Shown here one piece after another: positions 6,701-12,709 of a DNA stretch of 12,709 nucleotides. Positions within the stretch are counted from its first letter, which is position 1. Every line of letters starts with the position of its first letter. The notes under the pieces are model-generated. The model ran no database searches. It had not been told where the DNA came from and saw only the letters and a list, made by a program, of their open reading frames with translations. The position numbers and the translations under genes were made by a program. This stretch comes from Candidatus Brocadiia bacterium (GTDB lineage Bacteria; Planctomycetota; MHYJ01; JACQXL01). The DNA is taken from positions 1-12,709 of the forward strand of contig JAGUXD010000134.1 in assembly GCA_020062035.1 (NCBI GenBank), in the 5' to 3' direction.

Positions 6701-9700
6701 CAAGTCAAAGGCATCAGGTGATGTGCCTGCCCTAAATTGATATGGTGCATTAGTTGCGATTGTATCACCTGTACTATTTCTTGCTATAACACGCCAGTAA
6801 TAGGTCACATTACCGGTTAAGGTAGCGCCGGGCACTGTAATAGAAGTAGCGGTAGTTGTAATATTGAGGTCTTCATAGATAATCGGAGAACCAAAGGTCG
6901 GCTCATTATCTATCTGAACAGCATAATTGGTGTGAACAGTTGATGAAGTCCATTTAAGAACTGGCGTAAGTGTATAAATAGTTGCGCCATTAGCCGGCTC
7001 TACTAAAGTAAATGCGGTTGGATAAACCCTTGTCTGGAAGGAATAAGGAACATTATCTGCAACGGTTTGCCCTTCTGTATTAGTTGCTATTACACGCCAA
7101 TAATAGGTTCGGTTAGTTTCTAAACTGCTCGGCAATAGGAATGAAGTAACTGAGGAAGAAATATTGTTATTTTCGTAGACTAATGGGACAGCGAATCCAG
7201 ACTCAGTATCTACCTGCAGGGTATATGTTGTAGTATAAAGAGCGCTTGTCCAGGTAAAGGTTGGTGTTAAAGTATTTATAATACTCAGATTCGTTGGTGA
7301 AACAAGAGAGAAGTTTAATGGTCTTACTCTGGGTGTAAAAGAATAGGGCTGATTGTTAGCCAGACGACTTCCGTAATTATTTACCGCAATGACCCTCCAC
7401 CAATATTGGACGAGATTATCCAACGCGCCAGATGGCACGTTAAATGAGGTTGTCGTAACATCTGTATTCTCGTAGACAAGAGGGGAGAAAAAACTACTTT
7501 CGTTATCAATCTGTACATAATAGGTAGTGGCTAAAGTAGAAGTACCCCATTGTAGGTTAGGAGTCAAAGTGCTTATAGTCGCTCCAGAAATAGGTGATGT
7601 GAGAGCAAACCCACGAGGATAAACATCTACAGAGAAATTATAGGGACTATTAGAAGCCCAGGTTGAGGTTGATGGATTTGACGCTCTTACACCCCACCAA
7701 TAAGTGCCAGTAATTAATACACCTGATGGAACTGTGTACGAGGTTCCTGCAATGCTTTGTGTATGTATCGGTGATGCTAATGTAGAAGTAAGAGATATAT
7801 AAACAGTGTATGAGTCAGCGAGTGTAGACACTCCCCAGGTAAGAGTCGGGTCAACTATGCTAAGAAGTGTTCCACTTACCGGGTCCTGCATGAAAAATGT
7901 TCGTGGTGCAACATCAACTGAGAATGAACGAGGCGCATTTGTGGCAATGGTAGTTCTTGTGGTCTGTACTGAACGAGCAGTAACACTCCAGATATAATTC
8001 TGCCCATGAACCAAACCACCCAATAAGTTATATGAAGTAGTCGTAATACCTGAAATTCTTATGGCATTCTCATCTGATGTTCGTGTTATTACTAAATCAT
8101 AAGAATTTGCTAACCACGATTGCTCCCAACTAAAAGATGGTGTTAAAGTGTCAAGTACTGTACCAGTAACTGGTGCAAGCATTAAGAATGGCCATGGCTT
8201 AACATTAGTTCTGAAGGCAAATGGTGCATTTGTCGCAGTGTTTGTGACCGGTTGGGCGTTTAGTGCAATAACCATCCAATAATAAGAGTTATTATCCACT
8301 AAAGCAGAAGGAATCGTAAAGGTAGTAGCCGCGATGCCGGTATATGTTACAATTGGTGTAAATGGATTAAAGGTAGTTGAAATCTGTAGAGTATAATTTG
8401 AGGCTAAAGATGAAGCGGTCCAGGTAAATGCTGGAGTAAGCGAAGTAACCTCACTACCTGAAACAGGTTCGGTAAGAGTAAAATTTCCCGGTTTTACATT
8501 TGTATCAAAATAGAATGGCGCATTATATGCGGTTTTCGTTGCGTAACTGTTGCTCGCGATAACTCGCCACCAATACCTTATACCATGCTCTATAGTTCCT
8601 GCAGGTATGGTATATGAAATTGTAGTAATCCCTGGAAATGAACGTGTAGAAGAAGTTGATGTTATAATTAATTCATAACTCGTGGCTAAACTTGATGTGC
8701 TCCACTCAAAAGTAGGTGCGAGAACGGTTATAGTAAATTTATCCGGCGGATAAGACATATTAAACTCTTGAGGTCTCACATCTACCGTTATAAAATAGGC
8801 TGTCTTAGCATTATCTGCGAGGGTACTCTTGTTATTCGCATCACCGTAAGCATTATGAGCATAGACATCCCAGTAATAACTCGTGTTACTACTTAATATT
8901 CCTGATGGTATTGTAAATGAGGTTGTTGTTATATTAGTAAAGGTTCTAGTAATTGTAGAAAAGTCAGACGGAATTATCCCAAAGTGATAGTAATCTGCTC
9001 CAGTAGAACCTGTCCAGGTAAATGTTGGGTTCAAGGTATATTGGGTACTACCATTAAGAGGTGTTGACAATAAGAAAGCACTTGGAGGACTCGGGGTGGT
9101 AAAACGACGGGAGGCTGAAGAAACCGAGAGATAGTCTTTAGAATAGGCTATGACGCGCCAATAATATACTATCCCTGGCTGAAGAGCGTTTTCTGCAACC
9201 TGATGAACCACGGCGTTTCCTACAGAACGGTCAATGGGGGTACCGTATCCGGCTACTCTCGGTTCATTAAAACCTGGCTCATCATCTATCTGAATTTTAT
9301 ACTCTGTTGCATTAGCAGAAAGGTTCCAGATTAATATTGGAGTAAGTGTATTTATTACATCCCCATCATTAGGAGAAGATAAAGTAAAAGCGCCTGGGGT
9401 AATGCCTGTACTAAACACCCAATAACCAACCTCAACACCAGGACAGGTGGCAAGCGTGGAAGTGCCTGTATCTCTATCAACTGCTATTACACGCCAATAA
9501 TAATAGGTATTTGTCGCTAAAATTCCGGTAGGCATTTGAAATCCAGTTGCATAGCGAGAGATATTCGTATTTTGATAAAATATAACTCCGGTAAAACTTG
9601 AAGTAGTTGAAATCTGTAATATGAAGTTAGTTAAATCAAACGGATACGAAGTCCATGAAAATCTCGGTATCAAACCAGCCATAGCACCGTTTGTCGGCGT

Positions 9701-9850
9701 TATCAATTGGAAAGTTCCGCTTGCACCACCTATCATTTTCACCTGCATTTGCGTCCCCATACATCCACCGCCTTTAGAACCCACTCCCAATGATGCAAGC
9801 AATACCACAAAAACTAACCAGACAGACCTATAATTTAACAGAGTTTTCAT
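3773..9850 (-). CDS. Giant secreted protein: 12 fibronectin-III-like modules plus 14 kelch blades
   Basis: 2025 residues, predicted to be exported. A signal sequence (basic residues, then a hydrophobic stretch about 10-23) is followed by GSKGGGC, a poor lipobox with Cys30. Residues 46-1246 hold twelve modules of about 94-108 residues with the recurring pattern F.L..P..G....TLTP.F.W, YT.QI, SF..P, YYWRVIA and NAP..F. These read as Ig-like/FnIII beta-sandwich domains. Residues 1264-2025 hold fourteen kelch blades with pattern R.GHTAVW, M.IWGGY, YLNTGARYNP and TW. A strand-like segment SPWKPPSS just before blade 1 resembles the outer strand missing from blade 14, as expected for propeller closure. 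No enzymatic motif or C-terminal sorting signal is seen; a surface-exposed binding or adhesion role is inference. ATG 9850 is preceded by AGAAGGAG at 7-bp spacing; an upstream in-frame ATG (9901) lacks such a site. Confidence 0.92.
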   Translation of the reverse strand: MKTLLNYRSVWLVFVVLLASLGVGSKGGGCMGTQMQVKMIGGASGTFQLITPTNGAMAGLIPRFSWTSYPFDLTNFILQISTTSSFTGVIFYQNTNISRYATGFQMPTGILATNTYYYWRVIAVDRDTGTSTLATCPGVEVGYWVFSTGITPGAFTLSSPNDGDVINTLTPILIWNLSANATEYKIQIDDEPGFNEPRVAGYGTPIDRSVGNAVVHQVAENALQPGIVYYWRVIAYSKDYLSVSSASRRFTTPSPPSAFLLSTPLNGSTQYTLNPTFTWTGSTGADYYHFGIIPSDFSTITRTFTNITTTSFTIPSGILSSNTSYYWDVYAHNAYGDANNKSTLADNAKTAYFITVDVRPQEFNMSYPPDKFTITVLAPTFEWSTSSLATSYELIITSTSSTRSFPGITTISYTIPAGTIEHGIRYWWRVIASNSYATKTAYNAPFYFDTNVKPGNFTLTEPVSGSEVTSLTPAFTWTASSLASNYTLQISTTFNPFTPIVTYTGIAATTFTIPSALVDNNSYYWMVIALNAQPVTNTATNAPFAFRTNVKPWPFLMLAPVTGTVLDTLTPSFSWEQSWLANSYDLVITRTSDENAIRISGITTTSYNLLGGLVHGQNYIWSVTARSVQTTRTTIATNAPRSFSVDVAPRTFFMQDPVSGTLLSIVDPTLTWGVSTLADSYTVYISLTSTLASPIHTQSIAGTSYTVPSGVLITGTYWWGVRASNPSTSTWASNSPYNFSVDVYPRGFALTSPISGATISTLTPNLQWGTSTLATTYYVQIDNESSFFSPLVYENTDVTTTSFNVPSGALDNLVQYWWRVIAVNNYGSRLANNQPYSFTPRVRPLNFSLVSPTNLSIINTLTPTFTWTSALYTTTYTLQVDTESGFAVPLVYENNNISSSVTSFLLPSSLETNRTYYWRVIATNTEGQTVADNVPYSFQTRVYPTAFTLVEPANGATIYTLTPVLKWTSSTVHTNYAVQIDNEPTFGSPIIYEDLNITTTATSITVPGATLTGNVTYYWRVIARNSTGDTIATNAPYQFRAGTSPDAFDLVSPITASVETTLTPAFTWTSSLNATGYTVQIHTEPTFTPPILLNDSSITPGTLSYVVSNGVLSQRTTYYWRVIAANAFGQTIATNAPLSFETFPSGTPPDSFNLISPNNTVVTSYTPTLTWQDTRGEIGYTIQVVTDTGYWATGPYVYTTTAIARNTASFELPIDAIPISGTYYWRVIAQGVGGAGNTNAIAPFTMIIDATTSPWKPPSSEIADILAGRRGHTAIWTASDMIIWGGYISGTQITYYGDGMRYNLSSNSWDYIATLNAPSPRTGHTAIWTSSYMIIWGGYNETGYLNSGALYNPTNNTWVSVTLTGAPESRANHTAIWDGTRMIVWGGTGIAERLNTGGRYTPLGSWSTTDTLSPYCPSAREGHSAVWDNANFTMLIWGGFTGSAYLNSGARYNPSDNTWTRIFANIPASRTGHTNIWSGTQMLLFGGTNPSANVFYPVVTGATISSGDGRYNPPLPLDSPNDYWASFPVVDLPSARAYHTAVWTDNQMLIWGGRYGSSTYLNTGSRYSSGTNSWAVLPTTNAPISREGHTAVWTGQEMLVWGGYNGLNYLNTGARYNLSLDTWTTLPPPATALPVSRVYATMVFTSITPTVINPAVRPQVIIWGGWSGSLAFKNGVRYDPVNNNWRSLTEFSAPSLRYRHTAVWTDPITTTQQRRMLIWGGYDGSQYVNTGSAYYPSDVDGGSWATLTSPPLSGRAWHSAVWAYDESSDTNEILVFGGRDSSFYYNTGARYQIVSDTWVAMSTSNAPAARFNHTACWANSISPISPTMMIVWGGIDSSGTPLATGGKYIPVSDTWLSMSAPPAGFSARDGHTAVWTGQGSESWRNKMLIFGGYSGAGGYLNTGALYDPVLDTWTTITSTNAPSIRGYHNATWLEWIGGQQRPGMVIWGGRDASSYFNTGAQYDPVSNTWTTLSTTGTPTGRAYHSSVLIDFIHPIYNRRVTEMFIWGGEIGAGSYTSSGSRYKPR
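3776..6061 (-). repeat. Coding array of 14 kelch blades (2 x 7)
   Basis: Fourteen GG-containing blades of 46-66 residues. Blades 1-7 (6061-4946) have 4-6 residues between the GHTAVW strand and the MLIWGG strand. Blades 8-14 (4945-3776) have 10-15 residues there. DNA words such as CCACCCCAGAT and GTCCAGACAGC (plus strand) recur with variation, so duplication is old rather than recent. Confidence 0.88.
6107..9715 (-). repeat. Coding array of 12 fibronectin-III-like modules
   Basis: Twelve modules begin at residues 46, 154, 258, 362, 456, 554, 651, 747, 846, 946, 1047 and 1151 of the giant protein. Each opens with an F.(L/M)..P phrase and carries one or two Trp in the (Y/W)W.V core. Modules 8-11 are most alike (QID.E..F..P..YE and TLTP), modules 1-3 most divergent. 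Sequence divergence at DNA level is high. Confidence 0.85.
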
Positions 9851-9857
9851 AATTAAT

Positions 9858-9865
9858 CTCCTTCT
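9858..9865 (-). promoter_or_regulatory. Ribosome binding site of the giant gene
   Basis: AGAAGGAG on the minus strand lies 7 bp before ATG 9850. It decides against the in-frame ATG at 9901, which has only A+T-rich sequence in front. Confidence 0.85.
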
Positions 9866-9901
9866 GTTCCTGCCCTTTGCGGACAGGTTCGCTTCGTTCA
9901 T

Positions 9902-9966
9902 TATAAATAAATATAATAAACAATTTCATTTTTATATAATAAATTTTATTGTCAAGATAATTATAA
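9902..9966 (-). promoter_or_regulatory. A+T-rich gap, candidate promoter for the giant gene
   Basis: About 65 bp of nearly pure A+T between the beta-barrel gene's stop and the giant gene's leader. On the minus strand it contains an exact TTGACA (9955-9950) and, at its lower edge, an exact TATAAT (9905-9900). These are about 44 bp apart, too far to pair. Between them are only A/T words such as TATATA and TATAAA at short spacing from TTGACA. A promoter is plausible from composition and position, but no properly spaced pair is visible. Confidence 0.3.
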
Positions 9967-10863
9967 TCAAAAATTTATACCTATTCCCCCAACATATCGG
10001 TTCTGAACAAAATCTCTATTAGAAATGGTAGAATTATTCTTCTGTAAAGAATACTCAAATAATATGCGGAAATTATTTATTTTCTTAATGATGCTTGGTA
10101 TTATAAGCAAGGTGTAATCCTTACCTTGCTCATAATGACGAATTTCGTATGAAGAAATTAACTGTAAATCAACTCTATCTAATAAAGGAAATATAAATAT
10201 CATCAAAGGTCCATTACCTCTAAATTTATAATTAAGGATATTTGAGTCGTTTGTTAAATATGGGTATTCTAATCGTGTAATTATCTGCGACGGTAAAACA
10301 TATGATATATTTGGGACAATAACCTTACGGCTATCCGAACGCAGCGGAATTCTCTCCTCATATCGTCTGCGAGAATAGTTTAATTCTACTCCTATATTAG
10401 TTTTTGCTGATATCTCATATTCCAGAATAGTGGCTAATAACCATTTTTGATACTCAATCCCGTCTAAATCAGCGTCATTATACTCGCCCTGACTTTTTAT
10501 TCCCCATAAAATACCTTCAAAGACCTTAGTATCTAATTTGCCGGTTAATAGGTGGTTGCGGGTTGATTTGTTCTCCGGGAAAACAAATCTATCCTCAGCC
10601 TCAAGAACGCTTAATGCCTGATTCTGTAACAACCCAAAATTATATTTCAGGACTCCTTTTGTATCACTGTCTCTTGACTGCCATTCTATATTATAATATG
10701 ATTCTAAAACCCGTCCCTCTTCCTTTTCTCCTGCATTACCAAGATTGAGATTATCATTATACCCCATTTTTATTTCTATGTTATGGTTAATAGTGGATTC
10801 CGAATAGAGCATCATAGGAAGTCCTATTATACTCATAATAATGAACCAAATAATACTTTTCAT
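9967..10863 (-). CDS. Outer-membrane beta-barrel protein
   Basis: 298 residues. A signal peptide (Lys2, then a hydrophobic stretch about 4-19, likely cleaved near Ser21) is followed by alternating polar/hydrophobic strands typical of a transmembrane beta barrel. Examples are NIEIKMGYNDNLNL near the N-terminus, NIGVELNYSRRRYEERI, VDLQLISSYEIRHYE and FRILFEYSLQKN. The chain ends in YVGGIGINF with a C-terminal Phe, the classical beta-signal recognised by the barrel-assembly machinery. Length suits roughly 12-14 strands, comparable to small porins or barrel proteins with GY.DN.NL starts. No specific family is recognised, so substrate or partner is unknown. ATG 10863 has only a weak upstream site (GGTAG). 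The gene lies 110 bp after the anti-sigma-like gene, across a hairpin cluster, and 116 bp ahead of the giant secreted-protein gene, for which it could be a surface partner (inference). Confidence 0.82.
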   Translation of the reverse strand: MKSIIWFIIMSIIGLPMMLYSESTINHNIEIKMGYNDNLNLGNAGEKEEGRVLESYYNIEWQSRDSDTKGVLKYNFGLLQNQALSVLEAEDRFVFPENKSTRNHLLTGKLDTKVFEGILWGIKSQGEYNDADLDGIEYQKWLLATILEYEISAKTNIGVELNYSRRRYEERIPLRSDSRKVIVPNISYVLPSQIITRLEYPYLTNDSNILNYKFRGNGPLMIFIFPLLDRVDLQLISSYEIRHYEQGKDYTLLIIPSIIKKINNFRILFEYSLQKNNSTISNRDFVQNRYVGGIGINF

Positions 10864-10921
10864 TTCATTGTCGTTCTACCAAATATGGGGTCAAACAATA
10901 CCCTCATTTCCCTCGCCTCGT

Positions 10922-10957
10922 CTCCGCCTCGGCGGAGCGGGCATCCCGCATTAGCGG
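10922..10957. repeat. Cluster of three overlapping small hairpins
   Basis: Arms CTCCGCC (10922-10928) and GGCGGAG (10931-10937) pair around TC. GCGGG (10937-10941) and CCCGC (10945-10949) pair around CAT. CCGC (10946-10949) and GCGG (10954-10957) pair around ATTA. The cluster is far richer in G+C than its surroundings and sits between the anti-sigma-like and beta-barrel genes. It resembles REP-type palindromic repeats. It may also end or stabilise the upstream transcript; no T-run follows on the minus strand. Confidence 0.65.
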
Positions 10958-10973
10958 AATGGCAATTAGTCCA

Positions 10974-11645
10974 TTAGAATGTTGCATCATGTCTTAAATC
11001 AATAAGCGAGTTTTTACCTCCAAAACCATCATCAACATATGTTGTAACTATCGGGTCAACCAGCCATTTATTACCATCAACCACAAACATATATTGATAA
11101 ACTTTACCGGGTTGTAGAGACAATGTGATAGTCCATAGTCCTGTTTCATCCTGTTCTTTCAACCTTACTTCATCTGGTTTCCAATCATTAAAATCTCCAC
11201 ATATAAAAACATCTTTGGCATCAGGTATATTAAGAGATAATTTAATATGAGCAACTTGGGGTTGTTTTTTCTCAATACTAACTGATACTGGTTCTTTTAC
11301 CCCAGTAATCCCCTTTTCAGAAACCACCCAATATTTCATTACGATAATACCTGTTATAAGCATTAAGAGCCCCGCAACTGCCGAAACAAAATTCCATTTT
11401 AATAGCGGTATCTGTCGTCCGTGACGAGCATGAAAAATACTCTCTTGTTTTTGATGAATTCTTGTCATTACTCCTGAAACAAAACCGAGTGAATCTACTT
11501 CAGGTGTAGGCAAATTTCTTATATTCTGAAAAATGCCTTTAAGAACATTTATTTCTCCCCTGAAAGAGTCATCTTTTAATAGCCCTGTTCTTTCTTTATC
11601 AGATAACTCATTATCTAGATACCGATGAACTATTTCATTTAACAT
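10974..11645 (-). CDS. Anti-sigma-like membrane protein with outer glycogen-binding (CBM48-type) domain
   Basis: 223 residues in three parts. Residues 1-45 (VHRYLDNELSDKER and following) match the anti-sigma N-terminal helix pattern YLDGELSPEER, but the zinc ligands HxxxCxxC are absent. One membrane span lies at about 84-107, preceded by basic residues, placing the N-terminus in the cytoplasm. Residues about 132-218 match the early-set carbohydrate-binding fold of AMPK-beta and glycogen-branching enzymes: VFICGDFNDW, GLWTITLSLQPG, YQYMFVVDGNKWLVDP and GGKNSLIDL. Binding Trp positions are kept (W155, W194) and N212 matches the late Asn; the Lys found in AMPK-beta before the VDG turn is Met186 here. 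The start has AGGAGG 8 bp upstream, overlapping the sigma gene's stop, so the two are co-translated. It probably sequesters the sigma factor next door; ligand sensing in the periplasm is inference. Confidence 0.82.
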   Translation of the reverse strand: MLNEIVHRYLDNELSDKERTGLLKDDSFRGEINVLKGIFQNIRNLPTPEVDSLGFVSGVMTRIHQKQESIFHARHGRQIPLLKWNFVSAVAGLLMLITGIIVMKYWVVSEKGITGVKEPVSVSIEKKQPQVAHIKLSLNIPDAKDVFICGDFNDWKPDEVRLKEQDETGLWTITLSLQPGKVYQYMFVVDGNKWLVDPIVTTYVDDGFGGKNSLIDLRHDATF

Positions 11646-11653
11646 TTTATTCT

Positions 11654-11659
11654 CCTCCT
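11654..11659 (-). promoter_or_regulatory. Ribosome binding site of the anti-sigma-like gene
   Basis: AGGAGG on the minus strand, 8 bp before ATG 11645, overlapping the TAG stop of the sigma gene at 11658-11660. The arrangement implies translational coupling and balanced synthesis of the two proteins. Confidence 0.85.
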
Positions 11660-12236
11660 ACCTGAGCAATTTCATCAGCATTTCTCTTGCCCTATGAATC
11701 CTTACTTTTAGTGCGCCAACAGACGCACCCAGAATATTCTTCATCTCATTATAAGAGAGGTTTTCAATATGTCTCAGGATAAATGCCTCGCGATATTCAT
11801 AAGGCAAAGAATCTAATGCCTTCTGAATTCTCATTATACTATCAGTACCAATTACCTCTCTTACAGGCGAGGGCGCCTTATCATCCGCTGATAGTTCTTC
11901 CGGCAAACTCCGCTCTGTGCGTCTGATATTCTTCAGATAATCCCTACATTTATTCAGGGCTATCTGATAAAGATAGGTAAAAAATTTAGACCTCTTCTTG
12001 AACTTCTTGAGCGAAAAATAGGCGCTTACAAAAACCTCCTGCGCAATATCCTGCGCCTGATGATAATCGCCACTTAAACGATATATTAAACTTATTATCT
12101 GCTCATGATATTTCTCCACTAACTCCTTATAACAACCACTGTCTCCAACCAAACATCTCTCAACAACCTCTTCATCCGGGTCTTGAATCTCCTGTTGCCT
12201 TCTCTCTCCCTTCTCTTGCAGAAGTTCCTCATCCAT
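11658..12236 (-). CDS. ECF-type RNA polymerase sigma factor
   Basis: 192 residues, the usual size for group 4 sigma factors. Region 2 spans about residues 23-103, with YHEQIISLIYRLSGDYHQAQ followed by DIAQEVFVSAY (63-73), the core-binding and -10 recognition segment, and TYLYQIALNKCRDYLK. A linker of about 30 residues follows. Region 4 (about 133-191) includes LPYEYREAFILRHIENLSY and the helix-turn-helix NEMKNILGASVGALKVRIHRARE. The N-terminal about 20 residues are a charged extension outside the family core. ATG 12236 is the only Met before residue 135, and GAGAG lies upstream as a modest ribosome site. The gene is 13 bp downstream of the coiled-coil gene and directly coupled to the anti-sigma-like gene, the standard arrangement for a membrane-signal-controlled sigma factor. 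Target promoters cannot be read from this window. Confidence 0.93.
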   Translation of the reverse strand: MDEELLQEKGERRQQEIQDPDEEVVERCLVGDSGCYKELVEKYHEQIISLIYRLSGDYHQAQDIAQEVFVSAYFSLKKFKKRSKFFTYLYQIALNKCRDYLKNIRRTERSLPEELSADDKAPSPVREVIGTDSIMRIQKALDSLPYEYREAFILRHIENLSYNEMKNILGASVGALKVRIHRAREMLMKLLR

Positions 12237-12249
12237 TATCTACTCTCTC

Positions 12250-12709
12250 TTATTCCTTCCACTGTTCCATATACTTTTTAATATGCTCCATTATATCCCT
12301 TAGTTCTTTCATCCGTTCCACATTTTCTTCAACCCGCCTTTTTGCCTGTTCCATTTCTTCCCTGCTTTTCTCTATTCCCCTCTTTGATTTCTCTTCGGCT
12401 AACCGTAATTGCTTTTTGGTATCCTCTAATTCTCTTTCGGTCCTGATAATCTCTTTCTGGATAATCGTCAACCCATCTTTACCCAAATCCATAATTTTCA
12501 CCAATTGAGCAGGTACAATGTTTTTAGTGACGCTGTTTTTCACCAGACTGACAACCTCATTTTGGGTCCATTTATTCTTATCAAGTGCCAATCTTGTTAT
12601 CTCTACCAAATCATAAAGATAACGAGTCTGATAATCCGTCTGTGATAAAACTTCTTTGATTATTTCTAATGAATTATTTTGCGGTATTTTTAATCCAACC
12701 AGATTACTC
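12250..12709 (-). CDS. Partial coiled-coil protein, N-terminus outside the window
   Basis: The reading frame is open from the TAA at 12250-12252 to the right edge, giving 152 visible C-terminal residues. A TTG at 12609 is only an internal Leu codon, because frame and sequence continue upstream without interruption (LEIIKEVLSQTDYQTRYLYD precedes it). The first half is helical with phrases such as VEITRLALDKNKWTQNEVV. The last about 75 residues are a highly charged coiled coil (TERELEDTKKQLRLAEEKSK, then MEQAKRRVEENVERM) ending in KKYMEQWKE. No signal peptide or membrane segment is visible in this part. I do not recognise the family. Its position 13 bp upstream of the sigma gene suggests one operon; a regulatory role is possible but unproven. 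Confidence 0.7.
   Translation of the reverse strand, partial: SNLVGLKIPQNNSLEIIKEVLSQTDYQTRYLYDLVEITRLALDKNKWTQNEVVSLVKNSVTKNIVPAQLVKIMDLGKDGLTIIQKEIIRTERELEDTKKQLRLAEEKSKRGIEKSREEMEQAKRRVEENVERMKELRDIMEHIKKYMEQWKE

Noticed and set aside
9823..9850. Lipobox in the giant protein's signal peptide
   Set aside because: Cys30 follows Lys-Gly-Gly-Gly rather than a Leu-x-(Ala/Gly/Ser) pattern close to the hydrophobic core, so lipidation is not claimed.
9869..9887. Hairpin CCTG...CAGG ahead of the giant gene's ribosome site
   Set aside because: Only four contiguous pairs plus a mismatch-interrupted extension; too weak to report as a structure.
9851..9901. Upstream ATG (9901) for the giant protein
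   Set aside because: It would put a charged 17-residue stretch before the signal peptide, while ATG 9850 has an ideal AGAAGGAG at 7-bp spacing.

Overview
The window looks like part of the chromosome of an uncultured diderm (Gram-negative-type) bacterium of moderate, roughly 40-45% G+C (judged by eye). A Kdo-8-phosphate synthase implies Kdo-containing lipopolysaccharide. A small outer-membrane beta-barrel protein ending in Phe, a lipoprotein, and an ECF sigma/anti-sigma pair fit the same picture. Several traits recall Planctomycetota or Omnitrophota-type genomes: a FPGLGQ membrane/TPR protein, a HEAT lipoprotein with a C-terminal KW..WW motif, a PurM with an insertion before its nucleotide loop, and abundant short palindromic repeats. 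That assignment is a low-confidence inference.

All nine supported genes are on the minus strand, so transcription runs from high to low coordinates. At the right end is the C-terminal part of an unrecognised coiled-coil protein (12709-12250, cut by the window edge). Next come an ECF sigma factor (12236-11658) and a single-span anti-sigma-like protein whose outer domain is a glycogen-binding (CBM48-type) fold (11645-10974). After a cluster of small hairpins comes an outer-membrane beta-barrel protein (10863-9967). An A+T-rich gap then leads to a 2025-residue secreted protein (9850-3773) with 12 fibronectin-III-like modules followed by 14 kelch blades. I infer that the sigma/anti-sigma pair may control the beta-barrel and the giant surface protein; position is the only evidence.

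The left half holds a tightly packed housekeeping group: a membrane/TPR protein (3705-3211), purM (3203-2097), a HEAT-repeat lipoprotein (2071-1223) and kdsA (1218-409). Gaps are 4-25 bp. Beyond kdsA, positions 1-408 carry no convincing gene. They hold a 12-bp minisatellite running off the left edge, a degenerate dispersed repeat and a perfect inverted repeat.

The two most interesting features are these. (1) A family of short elements combines tandem 7-mers (AGCATAG/AGCGTAG) with a TCCC...GGGA hairpin. Three copies lie within 1.8 kb: two are read in frame as hydrophobic protein segments and one fills a gene junction. (2) In the kelch region, blades 1-7 have a short turn and blades 8-14 all have a long insertion at the same place, which argues for two separate 7-bladed propellers. 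No RNA gene, CRISPR array, insertion sequence or integrase was found.
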